From positions 1 through 14,641 of the forward strand of contig JABGQJ010000123.1 of NCBI GenBank assembly GCA_018648945.1: 14,641 bases of DNA, read 5' to 3'. The translations under genes were made by a program, and so were the position numbers. Positions 7,102 through 14,418 of the stretch are shown piece by piece. How positions within the stretch are numbered: position 1 is the stretch's first letter; each line of letters begins with the position of its first letter. The notes below the pieces were generated by a model that was given only the letters and a program-made list of their open reading frames with translations, did not search any database and was not told the DNA's origin. The DNA comes from Victivallales bacterium. GTDB taxonomy: Bacteria > Verrucomicrobiota > Lentisphaeria > Oligosphaerales > Lenti-02.

Positions 7102-10100
7102 CTACTCCGGGATGACTTCAAGGCCGCTGCACACAGGCAACTGTCCCCCAGGGCGAGGTACGAATTCGATCTCCAGACGGTCGTCAATCAGCACCCCTTT
7201 CACCTCCTTCACCAAGGCCCGGTGCGGTCCAACCACACCGGCAACGTCCAAGGCGGGGATAGCCGACGCGCCCTGCAGTAGGACATCAAACACCCGACCG
7301 CTGGGGGGGACACCCGCAATCTCCGCGAAGTGGAGGCGGACAGTGAACCGTCGCGGCTCAATTGTTGCGGCCTCGCCAAAGGCGATCCAAGATGGGTCGT
7401 CGAGCAGGGAATGCAGGCCATTCCGCCCCTCGACACGATGGCGATAGAAGACCCGGTCCGGCCCGACGCCTGTGCGGTTGATGCTCTCGATATGGACGCC
7501 GATCCGGCCCTTCTTCCGATCGATGCCAGCCGTGGCAAGCTCGACCCATGGTACCGCAATCTCGGCGGTCCACAGCTGGTCGGTGGTGTTGACCGCCCGG
7601 GCCCAAGCCTTCAGCCGTTGCGCGGTGAATCCCCCGTAGCCCTTGCCGCGGACCCCGAAGCTTGCGCCAGACGCCGAGACGTCCAACCACACTGCGCTGT
7701 ATTTCGTGTAGAGGCGGATACTGACGCTGTCGTCCCGGAAGACGCGCGTGTGCTCGCCACGTGCCCGAGCAGTCCAGGGCACGAGGGTGCCATCGCGCAC
7801 CGCTGCCCGTCGTCGATACGCGATGTAGAGATGCCGATCATCGTGGCGGAGGAACACATCGGTATCGGGATCAGCGATCTGGTCCACCCCACGCAGGATC
7901 AATCGTTCACGGTTGTCCCAGCAGGCATCGTTCAGGCGCCCGTCCACGGTCGGCGGGGCGGCCGCGGCGGGACAAAGAGCAGGTCGATCGGTCACCATGT
8001 CCAGCGCCAGTTTTCTGACACCGCTGATCCCAGATGTGTAGATCCATGGTGCCTCCGTGCCGGCCACCGGCGTGTCGTCGGCATTCCGGTGGACGTAGCG
8101 TGCAGCCCGGCCAAACGCGAGCAATGGCAGGCGCAGGCCGTCGTTCGGGCGGTGTGCGCGGGGGAAGCCGAGCCACAGGCGGCGGTCCCCGTCCTGCCGC
8201 CGTTGGTCACCCGGGGCGCCGATATTGATGGCAGCGCGCTCGATGCGTGCAGGGGGCTTGGCCGTGATGGCCGACCAGTTCTCGTGTGTCTCGCCAGCCA
8301 CCATGGCCACACTTGTCTGGTAGTTGTAGGGACAGGTGCAGCCACTGGCGCTTTCAGGCATCAGGACCATGCCGCCGGCCGGAATGATGTTGAGCCAGCA
8401 ACCACTCCGCACATTGCCCAACCAGTGCGTGCCGCTCAGATTGGCCAGGTCGAACATGCCGACAGAACCAGCGCGGAAGAAGGCACCTGTCTCACAGAAC
8501 GCGTTGACGCCGCAACCGTAACGAAAGCCGACCTTCACCGGATCCTCGCCTGTCCCCAAGGGATTCGGCATCGACCGGATCTTCCCCGTCCTGAGATCAT
8601 AGAAGTGTGGGTTCACGTAGAGTGTATCGCCTAGGATGTTGGGGGAGATCTGCCCCTTCCCTGACTTCGCGGAGTAGGTGATGTTGTGCTTGCGCCAGAG
8701 CTCCTTGCCATCGGGCAGGGACAGCACGACAAGCTGTGGCCGATCGGTCAGGACAAGAGCATCCGCGCTGGACCACAGGCGCCGGCACTTGGGCAGGGGG
8801 CTTGCCCGTTGCCACAGGATCTTGCCGGTTTGGGCATCCAGAGCGACCAGCCGACTGCGGAGGGCCTCGGGCTCGTGCCGCCGTTTGCGACGCGCCAACT
8901 CAGACACGCTCGTGCGGTCCACCAAGTAGATCACCCCATCCTGGATCAGAGTCGCTTCCGGATCCACCGAGTCACGGGGTCTGAGCCGCCACAGCAGATC
9001 GCCAGTGCGTGTATCGAAGGCAAAGAGGAGCTTGCCTTCGGGGCTGGCGTAAGCGGCATGCTGGATCACGGGGTGCGGCACGCTGATGCTGCCAACCACG
9101 ACCTGATCCGTGACGGCCAAATACTCCCAGACCGGGCGGTTGTCCTGGAAGTAGACCTGCCCCGATGTCAGAATATCCGGTTCCGGACCCGTGCGTTTCT
9201 CTGCCTTCTTGATGGACTTGGCCCAGGCAGCAGCTCGCGGCGGGAACACGGTGTAGGGCAACTGATCCGCCAAGGTTGCGAGCTCCTCGGTCGTCACCGG
9301 CGCGGCAAAACTGCGGACGGTCTTGCCGCTGATGGCATCGAGCTGAACACACCGCGTGCCAAGCACGGCGTACACGTGGTCCCCATCCGTGACGATCGAG
9401 CCGCCGCGATACGCGAAGCCCATGCGCTTCAGCTCCGGGAAGTGGTGTGACCACAGTTCCCGACCATTGTAGGCATCGACGGCCACGACGTCATAGGATC
9501 CCTGCAGGAACATCCTCCCCCGGGCGTAGAGTGGGGGGGCTGGGATCCAGTGCCGGTCGGTCATGAGCTCGGGGCTGGTGCCGCCGAACCAGAGCATGCG
9601 CAATGGGAAGCGGACGCGCTTCTCGGCCGAGGCACTACTCCGCCCCGCATCCGCGTATTTGTCCGTCCACGTGCCTTCGCCGGGCAGAGCCCCGCGCAGG
9701 ATGACGGTCTGCCCCGGTCCCGAACGGACGGTGAACTGCTCGCGCGGAATCCCGGCCTCGACCAGCGCAGCGGTCGCCGCCGCTGCCGGTTGGGCCAACC
9801 ACAGCTTCCCCCCGTGGGGTCGCACAGAGCGCCAGATCTGGGCCATCGGCAATCCAGATAGCGGCTGATCCACGACGACGAGATCCGCGAAGTACTGGGC
9901 ATAGGAGACGGTACCGAGAGTGCCACTGTGAATGGCGATGCGTGTGCCGTAGAGACCAGTCCGGGCCAGTTGCTGGCGGGCAGCACGTGCCTTGCCCAGC
10001 CCCTTTCCCAGCACGGTAATGTCCAGCTCTGTTCGCTGGGCGAGCGCGAGGGCCAGGTCGGCCCCGCTTGATCCCGACAGCACCCAAGCGTACCCCGCCT

Positions 10101-11592
10101 TCACCTTCGTCTCTCTAAGGATGTCCGCGACCATCGCTGCCGCTGCCGCTGGGGCCGCAATCTGTTCCGCGGTTGAGCCAACCGGTCCATTGGGCGTGTC
10201 GCCGGGCCCGCCAAGGCACATGATTCTCCCCGACTCGGTACTGACCAGGAGGCGATCCCCGACTGGGTACAGCCCACCAACGGGACTGTCCACTGGTACC
10301 CGCCAGAGCTCGCGCCCCGTGTTGGCAGCGAAGGCCGTCACCTCCTTCTCGCCTCCCGCGACAACCATCCCTGGCAGGACAGCCAGCTCGTAGGTGAGCC
10401 CAAGCGGGGCCTCCCAGATCACCGCCCCCCGGTAGTCCTCGAGTTTGGCGACGGGAACGCGGACCCGCGACCAGGGCATGTCCAGCTCGTGCGCCAGGCT
10501 GCGGATCTTGACCGTATCGGCGACCGTGCCGGTAGTGTCTTGCCGCAACTTGCCGTCCGCGATCGCCATGAACTTGCTGAGATTGCAGCCCCAGATCGTG
10601 CCACTGCCGGTAAGGAAGAGCCGCGTCGCATTCGTGGCGGCGCGGTGCTTGCCGGTCAGGGCGAAGCGCAGGTCGCCGGTTCTGTGATGCCAGCCGATGA
10701 GGCCCTCCGAGTTCGCTGGTCCCTTGCGGCCCGGCAGGACCTTGATCATGCGCGGCTTCCGGCGTTCGGAGACGACCAAGTCGTTGATCAACGTGAGCCA
10801 TGAACTGCCGGGGTGATGACGTTTGGTGAAATTGGTGCGCATGTAGAGTCGTTCACCCGTACGAATGTCGAAGCCCACCGGCGTCGAACGACCAGTGGGG
10901 ACAATCAGCGTGTCGCCAGCCACGAGCAGGTAACCCTGGGGACTCAGCCCAGAGATGCTCTCGGCGCTGTCATGCGGCATCTTCTGATAGACCTGGGCAC
11001 TGGAGTCGTTCTTCCAGATCACCTTGCCTGTGGTGGCGTCGAGGGCGTAGACATACACACCGTCGGAGGACCACATCCCCGCCGTGCAGTACACGACACC
11101 ATCCCGAACGATGGCGCTTGACCGCATGGGCCACCGGGAGATGACCCGCCCGTTCCCAACCAGCCGCTGATCGCGAGGTGCGCCACGAAACGTCCAGAGC
11201 AACTCCCCCGTCGCGGCCTGGAGACAGTATAGCCGCCCATCGTCACTCGGTACGTAGAGCCGACCAGCAGCCGTTGCCGGGGCAAAACGCACGGGACCCT
11301 CGGCAGAGAACCGCCAACGTTCCTCACCCGTGCGCATAGAGAGTGCATGCACCTGGTGATCGGCAGAGGACGCGAAAACCACCAGATCCCCCGCAACCGT
11401 CACCCGGTGGGCTCGATCGAACGCCAGCCGGTTCCACTCCTTCCCCGGGTCCGGCCAAGCCGGCGCCGGGGCATGCAACGGAGTGTGCGTCCAGACAATG
11501 GATGGGGCAGCGGCGAGGGACATGAGCGAACATGCGGTCGCCACCACAGCCAGGGACCACATTCTCCAGCATGATGTCGGCACGTGTGCCAT
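7102..11592 (-). CDS. Secreted PQQ-like propeller with methyltransferase-like insert, CBM9-like and malectin-like domains
   Basis: A 1496-residue protein from ATG 11592 to TAG 7104-7102, with GGGAGA 8 nt upstream of the start. Signal peptide about 1-28. Residues about 30-465 carry PQQ-like (BamB/quinoprotein) repeats such as ALDATTGKVIWK and AANTGRELWRV. Residues about 478-632 look like a Rossmann SAM-methyltransferase fold (VLSGSSGADLALAL, then FADLVVVDQPL), but the glycine motif and the acidic residue after strand 2 are poorly kept, so catalysis is doubtful. The propeller resumes about 660-1120 (VDAYNGRELWS, FDTRTGDLLWRL, LDAQTGKILWQ) with a cysteine-rich block 1027-1087 (GCW, GCTCPYN). A CBM9-like domain spans about 1211-1405 (VDGRLNDACW, WTAEIAVPW). 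A malectin-like domain spans about 1414-1496 (FTVRLHFAEI, GRVFDVLLQG). It probably acts outside the cytoplasm on or near glycans. PQQ repeats alone do not show dehydrogenase activity; a binding or scaffold role is as likely. Confidence 0.93.
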   Translation of the reverse strand: MAHVPTSCWRMWSLAVVATACSLMSLAAAPSIVWTHTPLHAPAPAWPDPGKEWNRLAFDRAHRVTVAGDLVVFASSADHQVHALSMRTGEERWRFSAEGPVRFAPATAAGRLYVPSDDGRLYCLQAATGELLWTFRGAPRDQRLVGNGRVISRWPMRSSAIVRDGVVYCTAGMWSSDGVYVYALDATTGKVIWKNDSSAQVYQKMPHDSAESISGLSPQGYLLVAGDTLIVPTGRSTPVGFDIRTGERLYMRTNFTKRHHPGSSWLTLINDLVVSERRKPRMIKVLPGRKGPANSEGLIGWHHRTGDLRFALTGKHRAATNATRLFLTGSGTIWGCNLSKFMAIADGKLRQDTTGTVADTVKIRSLAHELDMPWSRVRVPVAKLEDYRGAVIWEAPLGLTYELAVLPGMVVAGGEKEVTAFAANTGRELWRVPVDSPVGGLYPVGDRLLVSTESGRIMCLGGPGDTPNGPVGSTAEQIAAPAAAAAMVADILRETKVKAGYAWVLSGSSGADLALALAQRTELDITVLGKGLGKARAARQQLARTGLYGTRIAIHSGTLGTVSYAQYFADLVVVDQPLSGLPMAQIWRSVRPHGGKLWLAQPAAAATAALVEAGIPREQFTVRSGPGQTVILRGALPGEGTWTDKYADAGRSSASAEKRVRFPLRMLWFGGTSPELMTDRHWIPAPPLYARGRMFLQGSYDVVAVDAYNGRELWSHHFPELKRMGFAYRGGSIVTDGDHVYAVLGTRCVQLDAISGKTVRSFAAPVTTEELATLADQLPYTVFPPRAAAWAKSIKKAEKRTGPEPDILTSGQVYFQDNRPVWEYLAVTDQVVVGSISVPHPVIQHAAYASPEGKLLFAFDTRTGDLLWRLRPRDSVDPEATLIQDGVIYLVDRTSVSELARRKRRHEPEALRSRLVALDAQTGKILWQRASPLPKCRRLWSSADALVLTDRPQLVVLSLPDGKELWRKHNITYSAKSGKGQISPNILGDTLYVNPHFYDLRTGKIRSMPNPLGTGEDPVKVGFRYGCGVNAFCETGAFFRAGSVGMFDLANLSGTHWLGNVRSGCWLNIIPAGGMVLMPESASGCTCPYNYQTSVAMVAGETHENWSAITAKPPARIERAAINIGAPGDQRRQDGDRRLWLGFPRAHRPNDGLRLPLLAFGRAARYVHRNADDTPVAGTEAPWIYTSGISGVRKLALDMVTDRPALCPAAAAPPTVDGRLNDACWDNRERLILRGVDQIADPDTDVFLRHDDRHLYIAYRRRAAVRDGTLVPWTARARGEHTRVFRDDSVSIRLYTKYSAVWLDVSASGASFGVRGKGYGGFTAQRLKAWARAVNTTDQLWTAEIAVPWVELATAGIDRKKGRIGVHIESINRTGVGPDRVFYRHRVEGRNGLHSLLDDPSWIAFGEAATIEPRRFTVRLHFAEIAGVPPSGRVFDVLLQGASAIPALDVAGVVGPHRALVKEVKGVLIDDRLEIEFVPRPGGQLPVCSGLEVIPE

Positions 11593-11631
11593 TTGGCAGC
11601 TCTCCCGAGTCGTGGACCTGGTTGGGAAGTC

Positions 11632-11671
11632 AGCTTGTCATCGGTAGCCAACCTACACCCTGTCACAAGCT
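11632..11671. promoter_or_regulatory. Inverted repeat in the divergent intergenic region, candidate operator
   Basis: AGCTTGT (11632-11638) and ACAAGCT (11665-11671) are perfect 7-bp inverted arms separated by 26 bp; allowing one mismatch the arms extend to 9 bp. On the minus strand TTGTGA (complement of 11663-11668), in the right arm, could serve as a -35. A poor -10 (TACCGA, complement of 11641-11646) follows 16 bp later, 48 nt before the ATG at 11592. The dyad thus brackets the most likely promoter of the big propeller gene and could bind a regulator. No regulator gene is in the window, and the match may be chance. Confidence 0.3.
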
Positions 11672-11749
11672 CTGCCGCGCCCTCTGAGCGCCGGCTGAGG
11701 CGACCATATGGCAGCCGTCACCCCCAGCGGAAGGCGCAGCCACGTGCGT

Positions 11750-11778
11750 TTGCCCCGCTCATCACCGACTGCTATTCT
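11750..11778 (+). promoter_or_regulatory. Candidate promoter of the small propeller gene
   Basis: TTGCCC (11750-11755) and TATTCT (11773-11778) are separated by exactly 17 bp and read as a sigma-70-type promoter. The -10 is preceded by GC and followed by CTTGC. It ends 38 nt before the ATG at 11817, the same distance as in the candidate promoter at 1521-1526. The rest of the 224-bp divergent gap 11593-11816 holds only the inverted repeat at 11632-11671 and the two ribosome sites. Confidence 0.55.
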
Positions 11779-11816
11779 CTTGCTCGTGGCAATACCCAGG
11801 AAAGGTACGCAGCACG

Positions 11817-12731
11817 ATGAGACCAATGAAGAAGCTCCCGTTCACCATGATTCGCCGCAACTGGTTGCTGGCAGCGACATGCGTTGGCATCGCCACCCCG
11901 TCTGCCGCTCAGCCAGAGTCCGGCAAGCCGGGGGGGCCATCTCCCATGAGGCCAATGCTGATCGCCACCGAGACCCAGGTGATCAAGGTCGACCGGGACG
12001 GGCGAACTGTCTGGCGCACGCCAAGCGGGGTGTGCCGAGATGTGTGGGGACTGGTGAACGGCAACGTGCTCTTTCCCTTCAACCAGAAGGGGGAGTGTGG
12101 TGTCCGAGAAGTGGCTCCGTCTGGGAAGACCGTCTGGGGGTACAGGATACCAGGGCAATATGTGATCTCCTGCCAGCGCATGAAGAACGGCAACACCTTG
12201 GTGGGGGCCTCCGGTCAGGGCGCGGTTCTCGTCGTCAATCCCGAGGGGGAGGTCGTCCATACCATCAAGGTACGGGCCAAGCACAGGAAGCACTCCACCA
12301 CCATTGTCCGGGAACTCGACAACGGGCATGTTCTCGTGGTTGAGGAATCAAGCCGTTTCGTGGCGGAGTACACGCTGGCTGGGAAGCTCGTCTGGGAGGT
12401 GAAGACGCCGTTCCCCCCGTTCGGAACGGCGCGACTCGGGAACGGGAACACCCTCATCAGCGGGCGGGACGGGATCATCGAGGTCACGCCCGGCAAACAG
12501 ATCGTCTGGCGACTGACCAAGGCCGAAGTCAAGGAGATGGGCCCACGCTGGTTCGCTGGCTTCCGGACTCTTCCCAATGGCAACATCGTCATCTGCAACG
12601 CGGGCGGCAAGGTCCCGTTCTTCGAGGTCAACCGCCAGAAGCAGGTAGTCTGGCAGAGCAAACTGACGAAGGAGCAGGTTGGCCCCGCCCACGGCTTCTT
12701 CCTCTTGCCTGAGGTCGCGACGGGGGAGTAG
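11817..12731 (+). CDS. Secreted PQQ-like / arylsulfotransferase-like beta-propeller protein
   Basis: 304 residues from ATG 11817, with AGGAAAGG ending 11 nt upstream. In-frame ATGs at 11826 and 11847 are alternatives. The N-terminus (MRPMKKLPF, then a hydrophobic stretch and SAAQPES) is a signal peptide of about 31 residues. The mature part consists of repeats of about 40-45 residues with two recurring motifs: NGNVL 81, NGNTL 124, NGHVL 169, NGNTL 209 and NGNIV 254, and strands such as GRTVW 62, GKTVW 103, GKLVW 189 and KQIVW 227. This is the pattern of small PQQ-like or arylsulfotransferase (ASST)-like propellers in secreted bacterial proteins. The catalytic histidine of ASST could not be assigned, so an enzymatic role is unproven. 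It is shorter than the usual 6-8-bladed forms, suggesting five or six blades. It is divergent from the large propeller gene and likely monocistronic. Confidence 0.9.
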   Translation: MRPMKKLPFTMIRRNWLLAATCVGIATPSAAQPESGKPGGPSPMRPMLIATETQVIKVDRDGRTVWRTPSGVCRDVWGLVNGNVLFPFNQKGECGVREVAPSGKTVWGYRIPGQYVISCQRMKNGNTLVGASGQGAVLVVNPEGEVVHTIKVRAKHRKHSTTIVRELDNGHVLVVEESSRFVAEYTLAGKLVWEVKTPFPPFGTARLGNGNTLISGRDGIIEVTPGKQIVWRLTKAEVKEMGPRWFAGFRTLPNGNIVICNAGGKVPFFEVNRQKQVVWQSKLTKEQVGPAHGFFLLPEVATGE

Positions 12732-12789
12732 CGCCAGTCTCGCGTCATCTCCCCCAAGACTACGTGTTCTGGGTTCGGGGGACGGCGCT
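12730..12789 (+). terminator. Possible extended hairpin overlapping the stop codon of the small propeller gene
   Basis: AGCGCC (12730-12735) pairs with GGCGCT (12784-12789). Inside it CCCCC (12751-12755) pairs with GGGGG (12777-12781), with a further AA/TT next to a one-base bulge. The hairpin is followed by TTTCCGTT, a poor T tract. It could slow or end transcription but is far from a textbook terminator. Confidence 0.25.
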
Positions 12790-12992
12790 TTCCGTTGCCC
12801 GGAGCCACGACTATGCCTAATCACGACTGGGGAGCAGAGAGCGACAGCAGCAAGGACAGCGCCATGGCCCAAGGGATCGCCATCCCCCCTAAGACGGTCC
12901 GATGTCCCGGGTGGCCCAGTCCGGCTCCCGAAGACTCCTGGCACGAGGCCCACCCGAGGGCTACCGTATCCAGAGTCAAGGGGCGCCGGAGA

Positions 12993-13021
12993 CGCCCAGA
13001 ACTCCCGCCCCCCTCTGGGCG
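12993..13021 (+). repeat. 8-bp inverted repeat (hairpin) in the leader of the beta-helix gene
   Basis: CGCCCAGA (12993-13000) and TCTGGGCG (13014-13021) are perfect complements around a 13-nt C-rich loop. No T tract follows. It could be a leader hairpin or a protein-binding dyad, or chance in GC-rich DNA. Confidence 0.4.
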
Positions 13022-13069
13022 CGACGGCTCGGCTGAACACAGATCGTGTTGGGCGCACTCCGCATCGGG

Positions 13070-13075
13070 AAGGAG
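13070..13075 (+). promoter_or_regulatory. Strong ribosome binding site that fixes the start of the beta-helix gene
   Basis: AAGGAG lies 6 nt before the ATG at 13082. This decides against the in-frame ATG at 13046, which would add 12 residues ahead of the signal peptide and has no such site. Confidence 0.85.
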
Positions 13076-13081
13076 CATCTG

Positions 13082-14389
13082 ATGAACAGGAATTGGCTTG
13101 CTCTGTCGGTGATTCTGTCATCATCTGTGTTTCTGCATGCGCCTGCTGCGGTCGCCTCGACCTATTACATCGACTCCCAGGGCGGGGATGATCGCAGCGA
13201 CGGGCAGACGGAGGCGACGCCTTGGAAGTCGCACACCATGGCGCAGAAGGCCAAGCTTCGCCCTGGGGACACTGTCATGCTCAAACGCGGTTCGCGCTTC
13301 TCCGGGCCCATCCACATCGCGGAGTCGGGCACGGCCAAGGAACCGATCCTCCTCACCGCCTACGGCAAGGGCGAGGCACCGCGACTCACCAATCCCGACG
13401 ATCGCGACATGAATGGCAACTGCATCCGCCTTTCAGGAAGCTACCTGATTGTCGAGAAACTCCACTTCCACGATACGCCCCCGACCAAACGTGCCAGCCG
13501 GTTGAAGAGCATCTTCCAGATGGGGGCCGTCTTCAACATGTCTGGCGCTACGCACAACATTATCCGCGACAACCTCTTCACAAAATGCACCAAAGCCATC
13601 CAGTCCACGGGCGAATTCACGCTCATCACCCGGAATCAGATGGATGGTCCGAGCCACGCCCTGTGGACGCGCCCGGGTGCTACCGGCGCCTGGGGACCGA
13701 TGGGGATCCAACTCGGGATCGGCAACCAGGAGGTCTCCCACAACACCATCAAGAACTACCTGACCCTGAACAGCCCATATGGCTCCGATGGCGGGGCTAT
13801 CGAACTGGATGACGGACGGTACCACAAGAAGAACGTCTATATCCACCACAACTACACGGAGGGCAATGCCGGCTTCTTCGAGTCGAGCTGGAAAGCCGAC
13901 TACAAGCCAATGGTGCAGAAAGTCTCCAACCTGCGCATTGCCTTCAACGTCAGCTACGACGCCCAGAGCTTCGTCTATATGCACGCTCCATGCATCGACA
14001 CCGTTTTCGACAACAACACCGTGATTCGCACCAACGATTTCGGATCGCCGATGTACGACATCGTCTATACCGCGTTCCCCGGGATTCTCTTCCGGAACAA
14101 CCTCTATGTCGGTACGGCGAAGTGTTTCCGCGGCAGCCCCTACAAGAAGGCCAGTCGAGTAGTCGCCAAGAACAACTGGTTCTGGAATGTCGACTCCGCC
14201 AAGAGCGACGGGGATCCTGGTCTGCTGAACATGCCTCGGAGAGACTTCCGCTTGCGCAGCGACAGCCCGCTTCGGGGCAGAGCCCTGAACTTGAGCAAGC
14301 ACTATGCCACGGATTCTGCCGGCAACTTGCTCCCGAAGACCGGGGCATGGGACATCGGTGCCTTCAGTTATGTCGAAATCACCAAGTGA
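13082..14389 (+). CDS. Secreted right-handed parallel beta-helix protein
   Basis: 435 residues from ATG 13082, chosen for its AAGGAG site and because it opens directly into a signal peptide (MNRNWLALSV, cleavage likely after APAAVAS, residue 26). The mature start TYYIDSQGGDDRSDGQ, followed by ATPWKS, PGDTVMLKRG and PILLTAYGKGEAP, is the usual N-cap of parallel beta-helix proteins. Helix rungs with N-rich turns follow: HNIIRDNLF 158, QEVSHNTIKNY 216, NVYIHHNYTEGN 251, DTVFDNNTVIR 306, ILFRNNLYVG 335 and VVAKNNWFW 360. The end (DPGLLN, DFRLRSDSPLRG, GAWDIGAF) is the typical C-cap. The fold is shared by polysaccharide lyases (such as PL6), GH28-type hydrolases and non-enzymatic surface proteins. 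No catalytic set was identified, so activity is open. Its stop lies 29 bp from the stop of the convergent gene on its right. Confidence 0.92.
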   Translation: MNRNWLALSVILSSSVFLHAPAAVASTYYIDSQGGDDRSDGQTEATPWKSHTMAQKAKLRPGDTVMLKRGSRFSGPIHIAESGTAKEPILLTAYGKGEAPRLTNPDDRDMNGNCIRLSGSYLIVEKLHFHDTPPTKRASRLKSIFQMGAVFNMSGATHNIIRDNLFTKCTKAIQSTGEFTLITRNQMDGPSHALWTRPGATGAWGPMGIQLGIGNQEVSHNTIKNYLTLNSPYGSDGGAIELDDGRYHKKNVYIHHNYTEGNAGFFESSWKADYKPMVQKVSNLRIAFNVSYDAQSFVYMHAPCIDTVFDNNTVIRTNDFGSPMYDIVYTAFPGILFRNNLYVGTAKCFRGSPYKKASRVVAKNNWFWNVDSAKSDGDPGLLNMPRRDFRLRSDSPLRGRALNLSKHYATDSAGNLLPKTGAWDIGAFSYVEITK

Positions 14390-14418
14390 GCATGGCGGTT
14401 GCCGAGCGCGCAAGGCCC

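Larger units (their letters stand above)
12732..13081. other. 350-bp intergenic region before the beta-helix gene
   Basis: No recognisable gene is present on either strand; open frames here give low-complexity Pro/Arg/Ser-rich products with no familiar motif. Besides the possible terminator, it contains a weak promoter candidate (CTGGCA 12938-12943, 18 bp, TACCGT 12962-12967), an inverted repeat at 12993-13021 and a small dyad AACAC-AGATC-GTGTT at 13036-13050. If the promoter is real, the mRNA leader would exceed 100 nt and carry both repeats. Confidence 0.5.

Noticed and set aside
7330..8634. Plus-strand open frame of 434 codons opposite the large propeller gene
   Set aside because: It is antisense to the CBM9-like, malectin-like and propeller coding, which is well supported; the product has no recognisable motif.
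12679..13191. Plus-strand open frame bridging the end of the small propeller gene and the beta-helix gene
   Set aside because: It overlaps two well-supported genes in another frame and its product shows no known motif.
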